Shown: piece by piece, positions 1 to 8,459 of the stretch | Layout: the number at the start of each line of letters is the position of its first letter | Numbering within the stretch: position 1 is the first letter of the stretch | DNA from: Amycolatopsis thermalba | GTDB lineage: Bacteria; Actinomycetota; Actinomycetes; Mycobacteriales; Pseudonocardiaceae | NCBI RefSeq assembly: GCF_003385215.1 | Contig: NZ_PQHW01000042.1 | Location: forward strand, 1 to 54,374 | DNA length: 54,374 nucleotides | Direction: 5' to 3' | Made by a program: the position numbers and the translations under genes | Notes under the pieces: generated by a model | What the model saw: only the letters and a program-made list of their open reading frames with translations | The model's database searches: none | Told to the model about the DNA's origin: nothing

Positions 1-148
1 GGCAGTTCCAGCCCTGGAACAGGTACTGCATCGTCACCGTCATCTCACCGTAGGCACCACCGATCAGCTCCTGCAGCTTCCGGGCGTAATACGGGTCCGG
101 ACGCTCCGGCTTCGCCTCGAACTGCAGGGCCTTGGTGTGACGGAACAC
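1..148 (-). CDS. Manganese-containing catalase, N-terminal part (cut by window edge)
   Basis: The minus strand opens with GTG at 148-146 and runs off the window start, giving 49 residues. They begin FRHTKALQFEAKPERPDP and continue with KLQELIGGAYGEMT and MQYLFQGWNC, the conserved start of non-haem dimanganese catalases (2 H2O2 to O2 and 2 H2O). From family knowledge, the Glu in the QFEAKPERPDP stretch and the Glu of GEM are near the dimetal site. A strong ribosome site, GGAGG, lies 5 bases upstream of the GTG. The catalytic bulk is outside the window, so completeness cannot be judged. Confidence 0.9.
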   Translation of the reverse strand, partial: MFRHTKALQFEAKPERPDPYYARKLQELIGGAYGEMTVTMQYLFQGWNC

Positions 149-215
149 GGGGTCCTCCCTCGCCGGTGATGATGTTGGCGAGGGAGGCTTTCCCGCTCCG
201 AACGCGTTTTAACCG

Positions 216-2252
216 TCAGCCCAGCAGCTCCGGGCGCTGCCAGTCCTTGCCCAGCACGTGCTGGGCGAGGAACGCGAACACCGTGGCGTACCAGAGCTTC
301 GCGTGGTGCGGGGTCAGGATCCAGTGGTTCTCGTCGGGGAAGTACAGGAACTTGTGCGGTGTCGAGCCGTCCTCGGCGGCCGAGCGGGACGCCAGGTCCC
401 ACCACAGCCGCAGCCCCTCGCCGATCGGGACGCGGTAGTCCTTGTCGCCGTGGATGACGAGCATCGGCGTGCTGATCTCGTCGGCGAAGCGGTGCGGGGA
501 GTTCGCCTCCGCCATCTCGGGGGTCAGCTCGCGCTGCCAGTAGAAGGTCGCGTCGGTCGTCGGCCCGAACTGGTCGAGCGCCCACAGCGAGGCGTGCGTG
601 ACGATCGCCCGGAACCGGTCGGTGTGCCCGGCGACCCAGTTGGCCATGTAGCCGCCGAACGATCCGCCCATCGCGGCCGTGCGGGTTTCGTCGACGGCCG
701 GGTGCCGCTCGGCGGCGTCGGTGGTGGCCATCAGGTCGGTGAACGGCGCCGCGCCCCACGCGCCCCAGCCGCGTTTGATGAACTCGTAGCCGTAGCCGGT
801 GGAGATCGCCGGGTCGGGCAGCAGGACGGCGTAGCCCTGGGCGACGGCGAGCCACGGGTTCCACCGCCACTGCCAGGCGTTCCACGATCCGAGCGGGCCG
901 CCGTGGATCCACAGCAGCAGCGGCGCGGGCGAGTCCGGGCCGGCGTCCCGCGGCAGCGCGAGCCACGCCCGCAGCGGCGTGCCGTCCTCGGCGGTGGCGG
1001 TGACCTCGTCGAGCCGGCCGGGAACGTCGGCGTCCAGTCCGAGCGCCTCGGCCGGGCCGGGCAGCGGTTCGATCGCACCGCCGTCGAGGGCGACGCGCAC
1101 CGGCGCCGGCGGGTGGTCGACGGCGGAGCGCAGCGCGTAGACCCACCGGCCGTCCGGCGAGATCCGCGGATCGGTGTAGGCGCCGTCGTCGGCGGTCAGC
1201 CGCGTGACGTCACCGCTGGTGGCGTCGACCCGCCACAGCGGCGAACGGCCCTGGTCGTCCGCCGCGACGACCAGCGCCGAGCCGTCGGGCAGCCACCGCG
1301 GCGAGTGCGGCCAGCGGTCCCACTCGCGGGTCAGCGGCCGGATCTCCCCGCCGGTGAGCGGGACGAGGGCGAGCCAGTAGTCGCCCGGGGCGTGCGGGGT
1401 CGACCGGCGGTACACGGCGATCGCGACCTGGGTGCCGTCCGGCGAGATCCGGGGCGACTCGTACTCGTGGTCGGCGTCGTCGGCCAGGACGCGCCGCTCG
1501 CCGGTGGCCACGTCGATGGCGACGACGGTGGTGCGCTGCGACCCGCGCCCCTCGGGCACCACCCAGGTGGTGACGACGGTGCGGCCGTCGGGCGCGACGT
1601 CCCAGGACGCTTCGTCGCCCAGCGCGCGCCCGGCGTGCCCGGTGAGATCCCGCAGCTCGAGGCGGTCCTCCCCCGCCGGCACCCCGTCGGCGACGACCAG
1701 CCGGGTGCCGTCGGGGCCCAGGTCGTGGTCCCAGTACCGGATGGGGTACTCCTCGTGCAGGATCGCCGAGACCCCGGCGTCCTTGCGCGCCTTGCGGACC
1801 TCGGCGTCGTGGCCGGCGCTCGTGGCCGAGGGCATCATCGGCGCCCCGGCCAGCACGGTGCCGGCCTCGGCGGCCACGGTGACGCCGTGGATGCCGCCGG
1901 CGGGCGCGGCGACGACCCGGGCGTCCCCGCCGGACGCGGGCTGCAGCCACAACGCGCTCTTCGGGCCGTCCTCGCCCTCGGCCGCGGCGTCCGGCCGGGC
2001 CGAGACGAACAGCAGGTCACCGGAGGGGGTGAAGGCGGCGCCGGACTCGCCCTCGGCGCTGCGGGTCAGCCGCCGCGCCGGGCGCTCGCCCGCGGGATCC
2101 ACCTCCCACAGCGCCGTGGTGTAGCGGTTCTTCTTCAGGTCGGGCGTCGCCACGCCGACGACGAGTCGGCGGCCGTCCGGGGAGAGCACCAGACCCGACA
2201 GCCGCGGCAGGCGGACGTAGGCGTCGAGGTCGGCGAAGGCATCGTCGGTCAC
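216..2252 (-). CDS. S9 family prolyl oligopeptidase-like serine peptidase
   Basis: 678 residues with no signal peptide, so probably cytoplasmic. The N-terminal two thirds (about 1-410) is a beta-propeller with recurring SPDGR/SPDGT blades (near 24, 270 and 365). The C-terminal third is an alpha/beta-hydrolase. The nucleophile is Ser531 in GGSFGGYMANW; the likely acid is Asp605 in HGDKDYRVP and the base His643 in DENHWIL. WIHGGPLGSWN near 448 is the oxyanion region. Such enzymes (acylaminoacyl peptidase / dipeptidyl peptidase group) trim short peptides; exact specificity cannot be read. It lies 45 bp downstream of a LuxR-type gene on the same strand and may be cotranscribed with it. Confidence 0.93.
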   Translation of the reverse strand: MTDDAFADLDAYVRLPRLSGLVLSPDGRRLVVGVATPDLKKNRYTTALWEVDPAGERPARRLTRSAEGESGAAFTPSGDLLFVSARPDAAAEGEDGPKSALWLQPASGGDARVVAAPAGGIHGVTVAAEAGTVLAGAPMMPSATSAGHDAEVRKARKDAGVSAILHEEYPIRYWDHDLGPDGTRLVVADGVPAGEDRLELRDLTGHAGRALGDEASWDVAPDGRTVVTTWVVPEGRGSQRTTVVAIDVATGERRVLADDADHEYESPRISPDGTQVAIAVYRRSTPHAPGDYWLALVPLTGGEIRPLTREWDRWPHSPRWLPDGSALVVAADDQGRSPLWRVDATSGDVTRLTADDGAYTDPRISPDGRWVYALRSAVDHPPAPVRVALDGGAIEPLPGPAEALGLDADVPGRLDEVTATAEDGTPLRAWLALPRDAGPDSPAPLLLWIHGGPLGSWNAWQWRWNPWLAVAQGYAVLLPDPAISTGYGYEFIKRGWGAWGAAPFTDLMATTDAAERHPAVDETRTAAMGGSFGGYMANWVAGHTDRFRAIVTHASLWALDQFGPTTDATFYWQRELTPEMAEANSPHRFADEISTPMLVIHGDKDYRVPIGEGLRLWWDLASRSAAEDGSTPHKFLYFPDENHWILTPHHAKLWYATVFAFLAQHVLGKDWQRPELLG

Positions 2253-2297
2253 TTCGCCTTCTTACCACCAAGCACCGACGGTTTTGCGGGTTTTCGA

Positions 2298-3266
2298 TCA
2301 GCCGCCGAGCGCGCGGGCCAGCAGGGTCCGGCGGTTGCGCACGGCGGTCTTGGTGAAGATCGACTTCAGGTGGTCCTGGACGGTGTGCTCGGACAGGAAC
2401 ATCCGCCGCGCGAGGTCCCGCGTGTCGCTGCCGTGGGCGAGGTGCCCGAGGAGTTCCCGCTCGCGGGTGCTGAGCCCGAACGCCCGGCCGAACAACGCGA
2501 CCCGCTCGGCGGGCGCGGACTCCTCGATGGTGACGGCGATGTCCCGGACGATCCGCGCCGCGCGCAGGGTCACCCACCGCCCGTCCGCGAGGTGCACGCG
2601 GGCCGCCGGGCGGTCGCCGTCGACGCCGGCCTCGTTGGCGAGCAGTTGCGCGGCCACGTTGTAAGCGCCGGCCGGGACCGGCGCGCGCCCGTCGTCCGGC
2701 GGGACGAGCACGCGCAGGTACTCGGCGGTGTCCGGGGTGTGGCCGAGGACGTCCAGTTCCGGGGAGAGCAGCAGCACGACCGGACCCGGCCGCGGCGAGT
2801 GGCCGTCCCGCGCGACGAAGGTCTCCGCCTGGGCCCGGCGCAGTTCGGTGGTGACCGGTTCGAGGATCCGGGTGAGCGTCGCGGTTTCCGGGCCGGTGAA
2901 GGGGCGGGACCGCCACAGGTCGAGGAAGGCCCAGACGCCGAACCGGTCGGCGAACACGGCGGACGCGACATCGGCGACGCCGTAGCCGTCCAGCATCTCG
3001 CGCCACAGCAGGCTCCGGGCAGGGTTGCCGCCGGTGGCCGCGCGAAGGGTCGTCACGGTGCCGGGGCGCAGCGTGGTCCAGCGGTTGGTCGGGGTGAGGT
3101 ACTTGAGCCGGATCAGGCGGGGCAGCTCCGGCAGGCACGGAACGTCGGCGAGCGGGGCGGTGCCGACGGCGGTCTCCGGGTCGGTGAGCGGCCAGGCGTA
3201 GGCGTCGAAGCCGACCTTGCGCCGGATCTCGCCGAGCACGCGCAGCCGCACCGCCCTCGCGTCCAC
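2298..3266 (-). CDS. LuxR-family transcriptional regulator
   Basis: 322 residues. The last 60 form a LuxR/GerE helix-turn-helix: LSTRERELLGHLAHGSDTRD then LARRMFLSEHTVQDHLKSIF, with the usual STRE and TVQDHLK features. The N-terminal 250 residues look like a GAF/PAS-type sensory region but show no ligand motif I can name. There is no receiver Asp pattern, so it is not an orthodox response regulator. It starts 85 bp from a divergent small gene at 3352 and is followed by the S9 peptidase, so either may be its target. The ligand is unknown. Confidence 0.85.
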   Translation of the reverse strand: MDARAVRLRVLGEIRRKVGFDAYAWPLTDPETAVGTAPLADVPCLPELPRLIRLKYLTPTNRWTTLRPGTVTTLRAATGGNPARSLLWREMLDGYGVADVASAVFADRFGVWAFLDLWRSRPFTGPETATLTRILEPVTTELRRAQAETFVARDGHSPRPGPVVLLLSPELDVLGHTPDTAEYLRVLVPPDDGRAPVPAGAYNVAAQLLANEAGVDGDRPAARVHLADGRWVTLRAARIVRDIAVTIEESAPAERVALFGRAFGLSTRERELLGHLAHGSDTRDLARRMFLSEHTVQDHLKSIFTKTAVRNRRTLLARALGG

Positions 3267-3351
3267 ATGGTCGAGTCTAGAACCCCAGGAACCTGGGATG
3301 GGCCCGGCGAGGCGGAATTCCTACCGTCGGCAGCGAGGAGAAGGAGGAGTC

Positions 3352-3642
3352 ATGGCCACCTTGCACATCGAACACTCGATTGTGGATTTCCCGCTGTGGC
3401 GGGCGGCGTTCGGCCGGTTCGCCGAGGCGCGCCGCCGGGCGGGCGTGCGGGCGCACCACGTGTCCCGCCCCGCCGGCGATCCGCACTACGTGGTGGTGGA
3501 CCTGGAGTTCGGATCGGTGCCCGAGGCGGAGGCGTTCCGGACCTTCCTGGCACACGAGGTCTGGTCGACGCGCGAGAAGTCACCCGCGCTGGCCGGCAGC
3601 CCGCGAACGCTGATCCTGGAACCGGCGGATGAGGATCACTGA
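3352..3642 (+). CDS. Small conserved protein, possibly dimeric alpha-beta barrel (ABM/cyclase-like) fold
   Basis: 96 residues starting MATLHIEHSIVDFPLWRAAF. The ATG at 3352 is preceded by AAGGAGGAG at 3341-3349, an excellent ribosome site; a longer in-frame reading from 3217 has none and would overlap the divergent regulator. The pattern of an N-terminal beta strand, a DFPLWRAAFGRF helix, then HYVVVDLEFGS and an amphipathic helix resembles small ferredoxin-like dimeric barrels. I do not recognise a named family or catalytic residues. It lies divergent to the LuxR gene and its end overlaps the pentapeptide-repeat remnant by 7 bp tail to tail. Confidence 0.7.
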   Translation: MATLHIEHSIVDFPLWRAAFGRFAEARRRAGVRAHHVSRPAGDPHYVVVDLEFGSVPEAEAFRTFLAHEVWSTREKSPALAGSPRTLILEPADEDH

Positions 3643-4342
3643 TCAAAGAGGACGTCGTCACCCTGCAACTGCGGCGGCTGATAGGCGACGCCGTCGAGGG
3701 TCGCACCGCTGAAGCGGATGTCGCCGGTGAAGACGGCCAGGTCGAACGTGGTGTAGCTGCTGAAGGCGACCCGGCTGAACCACGCGTCACCAGCGAAGGT
3801 GGCCCGGTCGAAATAGGCGTCGCGGCTGAACTCCACTCCGGGCAGCCACGCGTCCGTGAAGCTCGCCCGCCGGAAGCTGGCGTTCCCGGTGAACGTGGCA
3901 CCGCTGAAAACCACATTTCCGGACAAGGTCGCGTCGTCGAAACGGGCCTCCCCCAGGAACGTCGTGTCGCGAAACGCCGTCGCTCCGACGAAGGTGGCTT
4001 CGTCGAAGCGCGCATCACCGGCGAACTCGGCCCGGTCGAAGCGTGCATTGCCGTTGAAGGTCGCCTCCGCGAACCAGGCGTCCCCGCTGAAGGTGGCGTC
4101 GCCTGTCCGGCCAGAACCGGTGGCCGGCACCGCTGAGCGGGTCCAGGTGGTCGGTCAGGATCCGCTGCGCGGTGAGGCGTACTTCCCGTTCCTGCAGCTG
4201 TCCCCAGGTTGTCCTGAGCCAGCCTGTCGAGCGCGTGGAGGCCGGCGAGACGAACCGGCGCCTTCTCGGATCCGAGCTGCTCGACCGCCTTGAGGTAGAG
4301 GCCGGTGATCCGTCGTCCAACTGACAGGAGCAGCGACATCAC
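3636..4342 (-). pseudogene. Decayed pentapeptide-repeat protein gene
   Basis: Pieces of one actinobacterial pentapeptide-repeat protein occur in three different frames. From 4342 the first frame has ITGLYLKAVEQLGSEK and VRLAGLHALDRLAQDN, the family's typical pre-repeat helices. A second frame (about 4210-4130) has LQEREVRLTAQRILTDHL, normally some tens of residues further on. A third frame, 4130-3636, has about 150 residues of A-x-F/L-x-x repeats (NARFDRAEF, GDARFDEATF and so on) up to a normal stop. The usual N-terminal membrane segments and most of the linker are missing. At least two frame changes plus an internal deletion explain this. The repeat half could in principle be made from an ATG at 4130, but I see no convincing ribosome site there. 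Confidence 0.7.
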
Positions 4343-4858
4343 TCAGCGCAACGACGTGGCGCGCCGTTCGAGGGAACCGGCCCGGCGGACCCGCCCGCCC
4401 GGCTTGTAGATCGACAACAGCACCGCCGCCAGCAGGCACGCCGGTGACACGATCGGCGGGAACACCAGGTCCGGCGGCACCCCGGGAATCCCCGCGAGCA
4501 GCGATTGGCCGTACACCGCGGCCTCGCCGACCGCCGGGCGCAACAGGATCAGCCCCAGCACCGTCAGCACCACGTTGAGCACCAGCTTGATCGCCACCCA
4601 CCAGTACCGGACCACCCCGTACCGGCTGCCCAGCCCCAGCATCACCCCGCTGCCCAGGCACACCAGCCCGGCCACCAGCACCGGCCACACCGCGAACAGC
4701 CGCAGCGCCTGGTAGCACACCGCGGCCAGCGACGGATCGTCCGTCAGCATCGCGGTGAACACGAGCACCGCCAGCACCACGTCGATCCCGATCCACGCGC
4801 CGGCGGACACGATGTGCACCGCCAGCCACGCCTTCCGTCCCCGGGCTTTGAGTCTCAT
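4343..4858 (-). CDS. DUF2269-type integral membrane protein
   Basis: 171 residues, starting MRLKARGRKAWLAVHIVSAG. Four hydrophobic helices are visible: about 10-35 (WLAVHIVSAGAWIGIDVVLA), 55-80, 85-110 and 130-150. The layout matches the four-helix DUF2269 family, whose role is unknown. The C-terminal tail is basic (GGRVRRAGSLERRATSLR). The ATG at 4858 was chosen because the longer open frame upstream overlaps the EamA gene; the upstream ribosome site is weak (GTGGGCGG). It is 59 bp downstream of EamA on the same strand and its stop abuts the pseudogene. Confidence 0.75.
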   Translation of the reverse strand: MRLKARGRKAWLAVHIVSAGAWIGIDVVLAVLVFTAMLTDDPSLAAVCYQALRLFAVWPVLVAGLVCLGSGVMLGLGSRYGVVRYWWVAIKLVLNVVLTVLGLILLRPAVGEAAVYGQSLLAGIPGVPPDLVFPPIVSPACLLAAVLLSIYKPGGRVRRAGSLERRATSLR

Positions 4859-4917
4859 GCCGCCCACTGTCGCGAACCGCGCGGTCCGGGACATCCGGCG
4901 CGGAGCGCGACTTTCGC

Positions 4918-5796
4918 CTACGCCGCCACGCGTACGCGCCGCGGTTTGACGCGCGTCAGGCCCACCCCGGCCAGCACCACCACCATCCCGGCCACGACCC
5001 GCACCGTCACCCCCTCGCCCAGCACCACCGCCCCGAGCGCGACCGACACGACCGGCAGCAGGTACCCGACGACCGCCGCGCCGGTCGGGCCCTCGTCCTC
5101 GATGAGCCGGTAGTTGAGGTAGAAGGTGAACCCGGTGCCGAACACGCCGAGCAGCACGACCGCGAGCACGGCGAGGCCGTCGAACCCGGGACGGCCGCCG
5201 TCCACCGGCAGCGCCAGCGCCGCCAGCCCGGACGCGGCTCCCAGCTGCGCCGCCGACGTCCCGAGCGGCGCGCCGGTGCCGGCCAGTTTCCGCGCCATGT
5301 AGGCGAACGCGATCGCGTAGCTCGCCGCGGCCGCCACCAGCGCCAGCGCGCCCCAGCCGAACAACCCGGACCGCTCCCAGGGCGCGAAGATCAGCAGCAC
5401 CCCGGCGAACCCGAGCAGCAGCCCGCCGAGCCGCGCCGGATGCGTCCCGCGTTCGGTGCCCAGCACCAGCCCGATGAGCAGTGACCACAGTGGAGTGGTC
5501 GCGTTGAGCACACCCGCGATGCCGGAGTCGACCGTCTGCTCACCGATGCTGAACAACGCGAACGGCACCGCGTTGCAGAAGAACGCGGCCACGGCCAGCC
5601 GCCCCCACACCACCCGCCCGCGCGGCATCCGCTGCCCGGCGATCCGCGCCAGGACGAACAGCACCGCGGCGCCCAGGACGCTGCGCAGCACCGCGACCTC
5701 GATCGGCGTGAACCCGCGCAACGCGAGCTTGATCCACAGGAACGCCGAACCCCACAGCAGGGCGAGCACACCCATCCGCACCCACGTCTTGATCAC
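4918..5796 (-). CDS. EamA/DMT-family transporter
   Basis: 292 residues with ten hydrophobic helices in two five-helix halves, the EamA (drug/metabolite transporter) plan. It begins MIKTWVRMGVLALLWGSAFL, where the GSAF motif is typical of helix 1. The second half shows FGTGFTFYLNYRLIEDEGPT and ends with a basic tail (KPRRVRVAA). Members export amino acids, metabolites or drugs by proton exchange; the substrate cannot be told. It follows the mannosyltransferase gene on the same strand by 57 bp, but no functional link is evident. Confidence 0.9.
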   Translation of the reverse strand: MIKTWVRMGVLALLWGSAFLWIKLALRGFTPIEVAVLRSVLGAAVLFVLARIAGQRMPRGRVVWGRLAVAAFFCNAVPFALFSIGEQTVDSGIAGVLNATTPLWSLLIGLVLGTERGTHPARLGGLLLGFAGVLLIFAPWERSGLFGWGALALVAAAASYAIAFAYMARKLAGTGAPLGTSAAQLGAASGLAALALPVDGGRPGFDGLAVLAVVLLGVFGTGFTFYLNYRLIEDEGPTGAAVVGYLLPVVSVALGAVVLGEGVTVRVVAGMVVVLAGVGLTRVKPRRVRVAA

Positions 5797-5853
5797 ACCA
5801 CCAGCGTGCGACCGAGGAAGCGGAAGAACAAGTGAAAGATTTTGACGTTTCGT

Positions 5854-6591
5854 TTAGCTCAGCTTACGACTGAACAGCAGCTTCCACGGCATCAGCGCGG
5901 ACTCCAGCTGCACCGCGAGGCTCATCTTCGACACGCCGTCGGCGCGCTCCTCGAACCGGATCGGGATCTCCGCGATGCGCAGCCCCTGCTTCACGGTGCG
6001 GTAGTTCATCTCGACCTGGAACGCGTACCCGTTGCTGCGGATCGTGGCGATGTCGATGCGCCGCAACGTCTCCGCGCGCCACGCCTTGAACCCGGCGGTC
6101 GCGTCCTTGACCCGCAGCCGCAGGATGGCGTTGACGTAGAAGTTCGCCCACGCCGACAGCGCCTTGCGGTGCCAGCCCCACTCCCCGGCGAGCGAACCGC
6201 CTGCCACGTAACGGGATCCGAGCACGACGGCGGCGTCCGACGTGGCCAGCTTCTCGATCATCCGCGGGACCGCCTCGACCGGGTGGGACAGGTCGGCGTC
6301 CATCTGGATGACGATGTCCGCGCCCTCCTCCAGCGCCCGGGTGATGCCGGCGACGTAGGCGCGGCCGAGACCGTCCTTTTCGGTCCGGTGCAGCACGCCG
6401 ATGCGGTCCGGGTCCTCGGCCGCCAGCTTGTCGGCCACGTCGCCGGTGCCGTCCGGCGAGTTGTCGTCCACCACGAGCACGTGCAGGCCGGGCAGCCCGA
6501 GGCCGGTGAGCTGGCCGACGAGGTTGGGCAGGTTGTCCCGCTCGTTGTAGGTCGGGACGACGACCGTGACCTTCGGGGAGCTCTCTCCCAT
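5854..6591 (-). CDS. Polyprenol monophosphomannose synthase (GT2, DPM1-like)
   Basis: 245 residues from ATG 6591 (MGESSPKVTVVVPTYNERDN). It transfers mannose from GDP-mannose to polyprenyl phosphate on the cytoplasmic face, supplying donors for actinobacterial lipoglycans and protein O-mannosylation. GT2 features: VVPTYNERDNLP near 10, VVDDNSPDGT near 41 and the metal-binding MDADLSHP near 97. The later RIAEIPIRFEERADGVSKMS block is typical of DPM1 and bacterial Ppm1 catalytic domains. There is no apolipoprotein N-acyltransferase domain, unlike fused Ppm1 proteins. An upstream in-frame start at 6654 would add 21 residues without family similarity. A divergent exported protein starts 173 bp away. 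Confidence 0.9.
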   Translation of the reverse strand: MGESSPKVTVVVPTYNERDNLPNLVGQLTGLGLPGLHVLVVDDNSPDGTGDVADKLAAEDPDRIGVLHRTEKDGLGRAYVAGITRALEEGADIVIQMDADLSHPVEAVPRMIEKLATSDAAVVLGSRYVAGGSLAGEWGWHRKALSAWANFYVNAILRLRVKDATAGFKAWRAETLRRIDIATIRSNGYAFQVEMNYRTVKQGLRIAEIPIRFEERADGVSKMSLAVQLESALMPWKLLFSRKLS

Positions 6592-6764
6592 GATCAAATC
6601 CTTCGTGCGCGGGTGGAGGTTCGGCACCGAACGGTATCGCACCCGGTTTCGCACCTCTTCCGGGTAACGCCGACGCCGTTTTCCGAGGTCGTCAGCGGGT
6701 ACGACGAACCAGGAGCGTCCTCGCGCGTCTGAACTGGCGGGAGGTCCGGCGAGGGAGGGGGAGC

Positions 6765-7556
6765 ATGCGCAGCGGTCGTGGGGCGCTCCTGGCCCTGTTC
6801 CTCGCCGTCGTGGTGGTCGGCGGGATCGTCACGTGGATCGTGCTGGCGGGGCGGCCGGCGCCCCGGCCGGGCTGCACGGCGACCGCGGCGGACGGCTCGT
6901 CCGTGGACCTGACCGTCGAGCAGGCACGCAACGCGGCCACGATCGCCGCCGTCGGGAAGCGCCTGGACCTGCCCGACCACGCCGTGACGGTGGCCCTGGC
7001 CACGGCGATCCAGGAGTCGCGGCTGCGGAACCTGCCCGCGGGCGACCGCGACTCGGCGGGGCTGTTCCAGCAGCGGCCGAGCCAGGGGTGGGGCAGCTAC
7101 GCGGAGGTGACCGACCCGGTCTACGCGGCGACGGCGTTCTACGAGCGGCTGCGGGAGGTGCCGGACTGGGCGGACCTGCCGCTGACCCGGGCGGCGCAGC
7201 TGGTGCAACGGTCGGCGCTGCCGGAGGCCTACGCGCAGTGGGAGACGGAAGCCGCGACGATGGCGGCGGCGCTGACCGGGGCCCGGCCGACCGCGCTGAC
7301 CTGCGCGAACATCTCACCGGGTGAGCCGGAGGCGGACATCGTGCCGGTCGCCAGGGCCGAGCTGGGCACCGCGGTGCTCAGCGGCCCGCACCCGGCGGCC
7401 GAGGGGTGGGCCTTCGCGAGCTGGCTGGTCGCGAACGCGACGCGGTTCGGTCTGGACGGCGTCACCTTCGACGGCGTGACCTGGACGGCGGACTCGGGCG
7501 CCTGGACGGCCACCGGTCCCCGGGACGGCGTGCTCAGCCTGCACCGCGTCCCGTGA
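6765..7556 (+). CDS. Membrane-anchored exported protein with lysozyme-like domain
   Basis: 263 residues. Residues 5-30 (GALLALFLAVVVVGGIVTWI) form an uncleaved N-terminal anchor, so the rest is probably outside the membrane. Residues 45-170 resemble the transglycosylase/lysozyme-like domains of actinobacterial cell-wall proteins: TVALATAIQESRLRNL (candidate catalytic Glu in QES) and DSAGLFQQRPSQGWGSYAEV. The remaining 90 residues are less familiar and contain two Trp-rich strands (VTWTADSGAW). Catalysis is not proven, as many relatives are annotated only as hypothetical. The ATG at 6765 follows a GGGAGGGGGAGC-type purine run. Confidence 0.75.
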   Translation: MRSGRGALLALFLAVVVVGGIVTWIVLAGRPAPRPGCTATAADGSSVDLTVEQARNAATIAAVGKRLDLPDHAVTVALATAIQESRLRNLPAGDRDSAGLFQQRPSQGWGSYAEVTDPVYAATAFYERLREVPDWADLPLTRAAQLVQRSALPEAYAQWETEAATMAAALTGARPTALTCANISPGEPEADIVPVARAELGTAVLSGPHPAAEGWAFASWLVANATRFGLDGVTFDGVTWTADSGAWTATGPRDGVLSLHRVP

Positions 7557-7644
7557 CCACGATCGCCCGAGGGCCGACGACGCCGCCTACCTGGTCGGCG
7601 ACCGGCCGAGGTCGTCCTGGAGTCCTCGCCGGCTGGCGGGAGCT

Positions 7645-8448
7645 TCAGGCGCGCTGGGCGAGCACCCCGAACATCGTCACCGAGAGGTGGAAGTCCCCGC
7701 GCGCGGCGCCGTCGGCGACCTCGGCGAGCAGCCGCTCCCCCTGCTCGCGGGTGACCGCGCCGTTGCCGACGGCGTGCTGGACCATCATCGGCAGCAGCGT
7801 GTCCCGCACCGATTCGTGGTCGGAGATCAGGGCCTGCGAGCCGCGGTCGAGGATCGTCAGGCCGGCCGCGGTCAGCCAGCCCGCGAGCTTGCGGCCCGCG
7901 GCCGGTTCGGCGGTCTGCGAGAGCATCCCGGCCAGCACGCCCCGCGCGGTTTCCGGGTCGCCGGGGTGCAGGATCCCGGTCGCCCAGTCGGTGTCGATCA
8001 GCACCACGCGACCGCCCGGCCGCAGGACGCGGACGATCTCGGTGACGGCGGCCGCGGGCTCGGTCAGGTGCTGGAAGACGCGTTCGCACAGGACGACGTC
8101 GAAACTCGCGCCGGCGAAGGGCAGGGAGCAGACATCGCCGGGCACGAACCGCGCGGAGGATCCGGCCGCCCGCTCCCGGGCCAGCGCGAGCATGGCCTCG
8201 TTGGGGTCGAGGCCGATCGCCTCGCCGCCGGGCCCGGCCGCGGCCGCGAGCACCTGCACCTCGGACCCGGTGCCGCAGCCGATCTCCAGTGCCCGCTCCC
8301 CCGGCCGGACGGCCAGCGCTTCGTGCGCCCAGGCCCGCAACCGCCGCACGCCCGGGGTCGCGGCCTGCACGTCGAGGACCTCGGCCTGGCGCGCGACCAC
8401 GGCCGGGTCGATCCGGTCGGCCCGGAAGGAGATGTCGGTGTCCGCCAC
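7645..8448 (-). CDS. SAM-dependent class I methyltransferase
   Basis: 267 residues if GTG 8448 is the start; this start leaves a 12-base gap after the P450 stop and has no ribosome site of its own, suggesting translational coupling. Rossmann motif I is ALEIGCGTGSEVQVLAA (about 55-71), the acidic motif II is GLDPNE, and motif III/post-I is FVPGDVCSLPFAGASFDVVL. VLRPGGRVVLIDTDWATG completes a UbiE/type-11 fold. The acceptor cannot be predicted. Tight linkage to the P450 suggests both tailor the same small molecule, but no scaffold-forming enzyme is adjacent. Confidence 0.88.
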   Translation of the reverse strand: MADTDISFRADRIDPAVVARQAEVLDVQAATPGVRRLRAWAHEALAVRPGERALEIGCGTGSEVQVLAAAAGPGGEAIGLDPNEAMLALARERAAGSSARFVPGDVCSLPFAGASFDVVLCERVFQHLTEPAAAVTEIVRVLRPGGRVVLIDTDWATGILHPGDPETARGVLAGMLSQTAEPAAGRKLAGWLTAAGLTILDRGSQALISDHESVRDTLLPMMVQHAVGNGAVTREQGERLLAEVADGAARGDFHLSVTMFGVLAQRA

Positions 8449-8459
8449 GAGCGCGAATG

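Noticed and set aside
258-3632. Very long plus-strand open frame (1124 codons) opposite the S9 peptidase and LuxR genes
   Set aside because: Arg/Pro/Gly/Val-rich mirror of real minus-strand genes, a common effect of high GC at third positions; no domain wording and no ribosome site.
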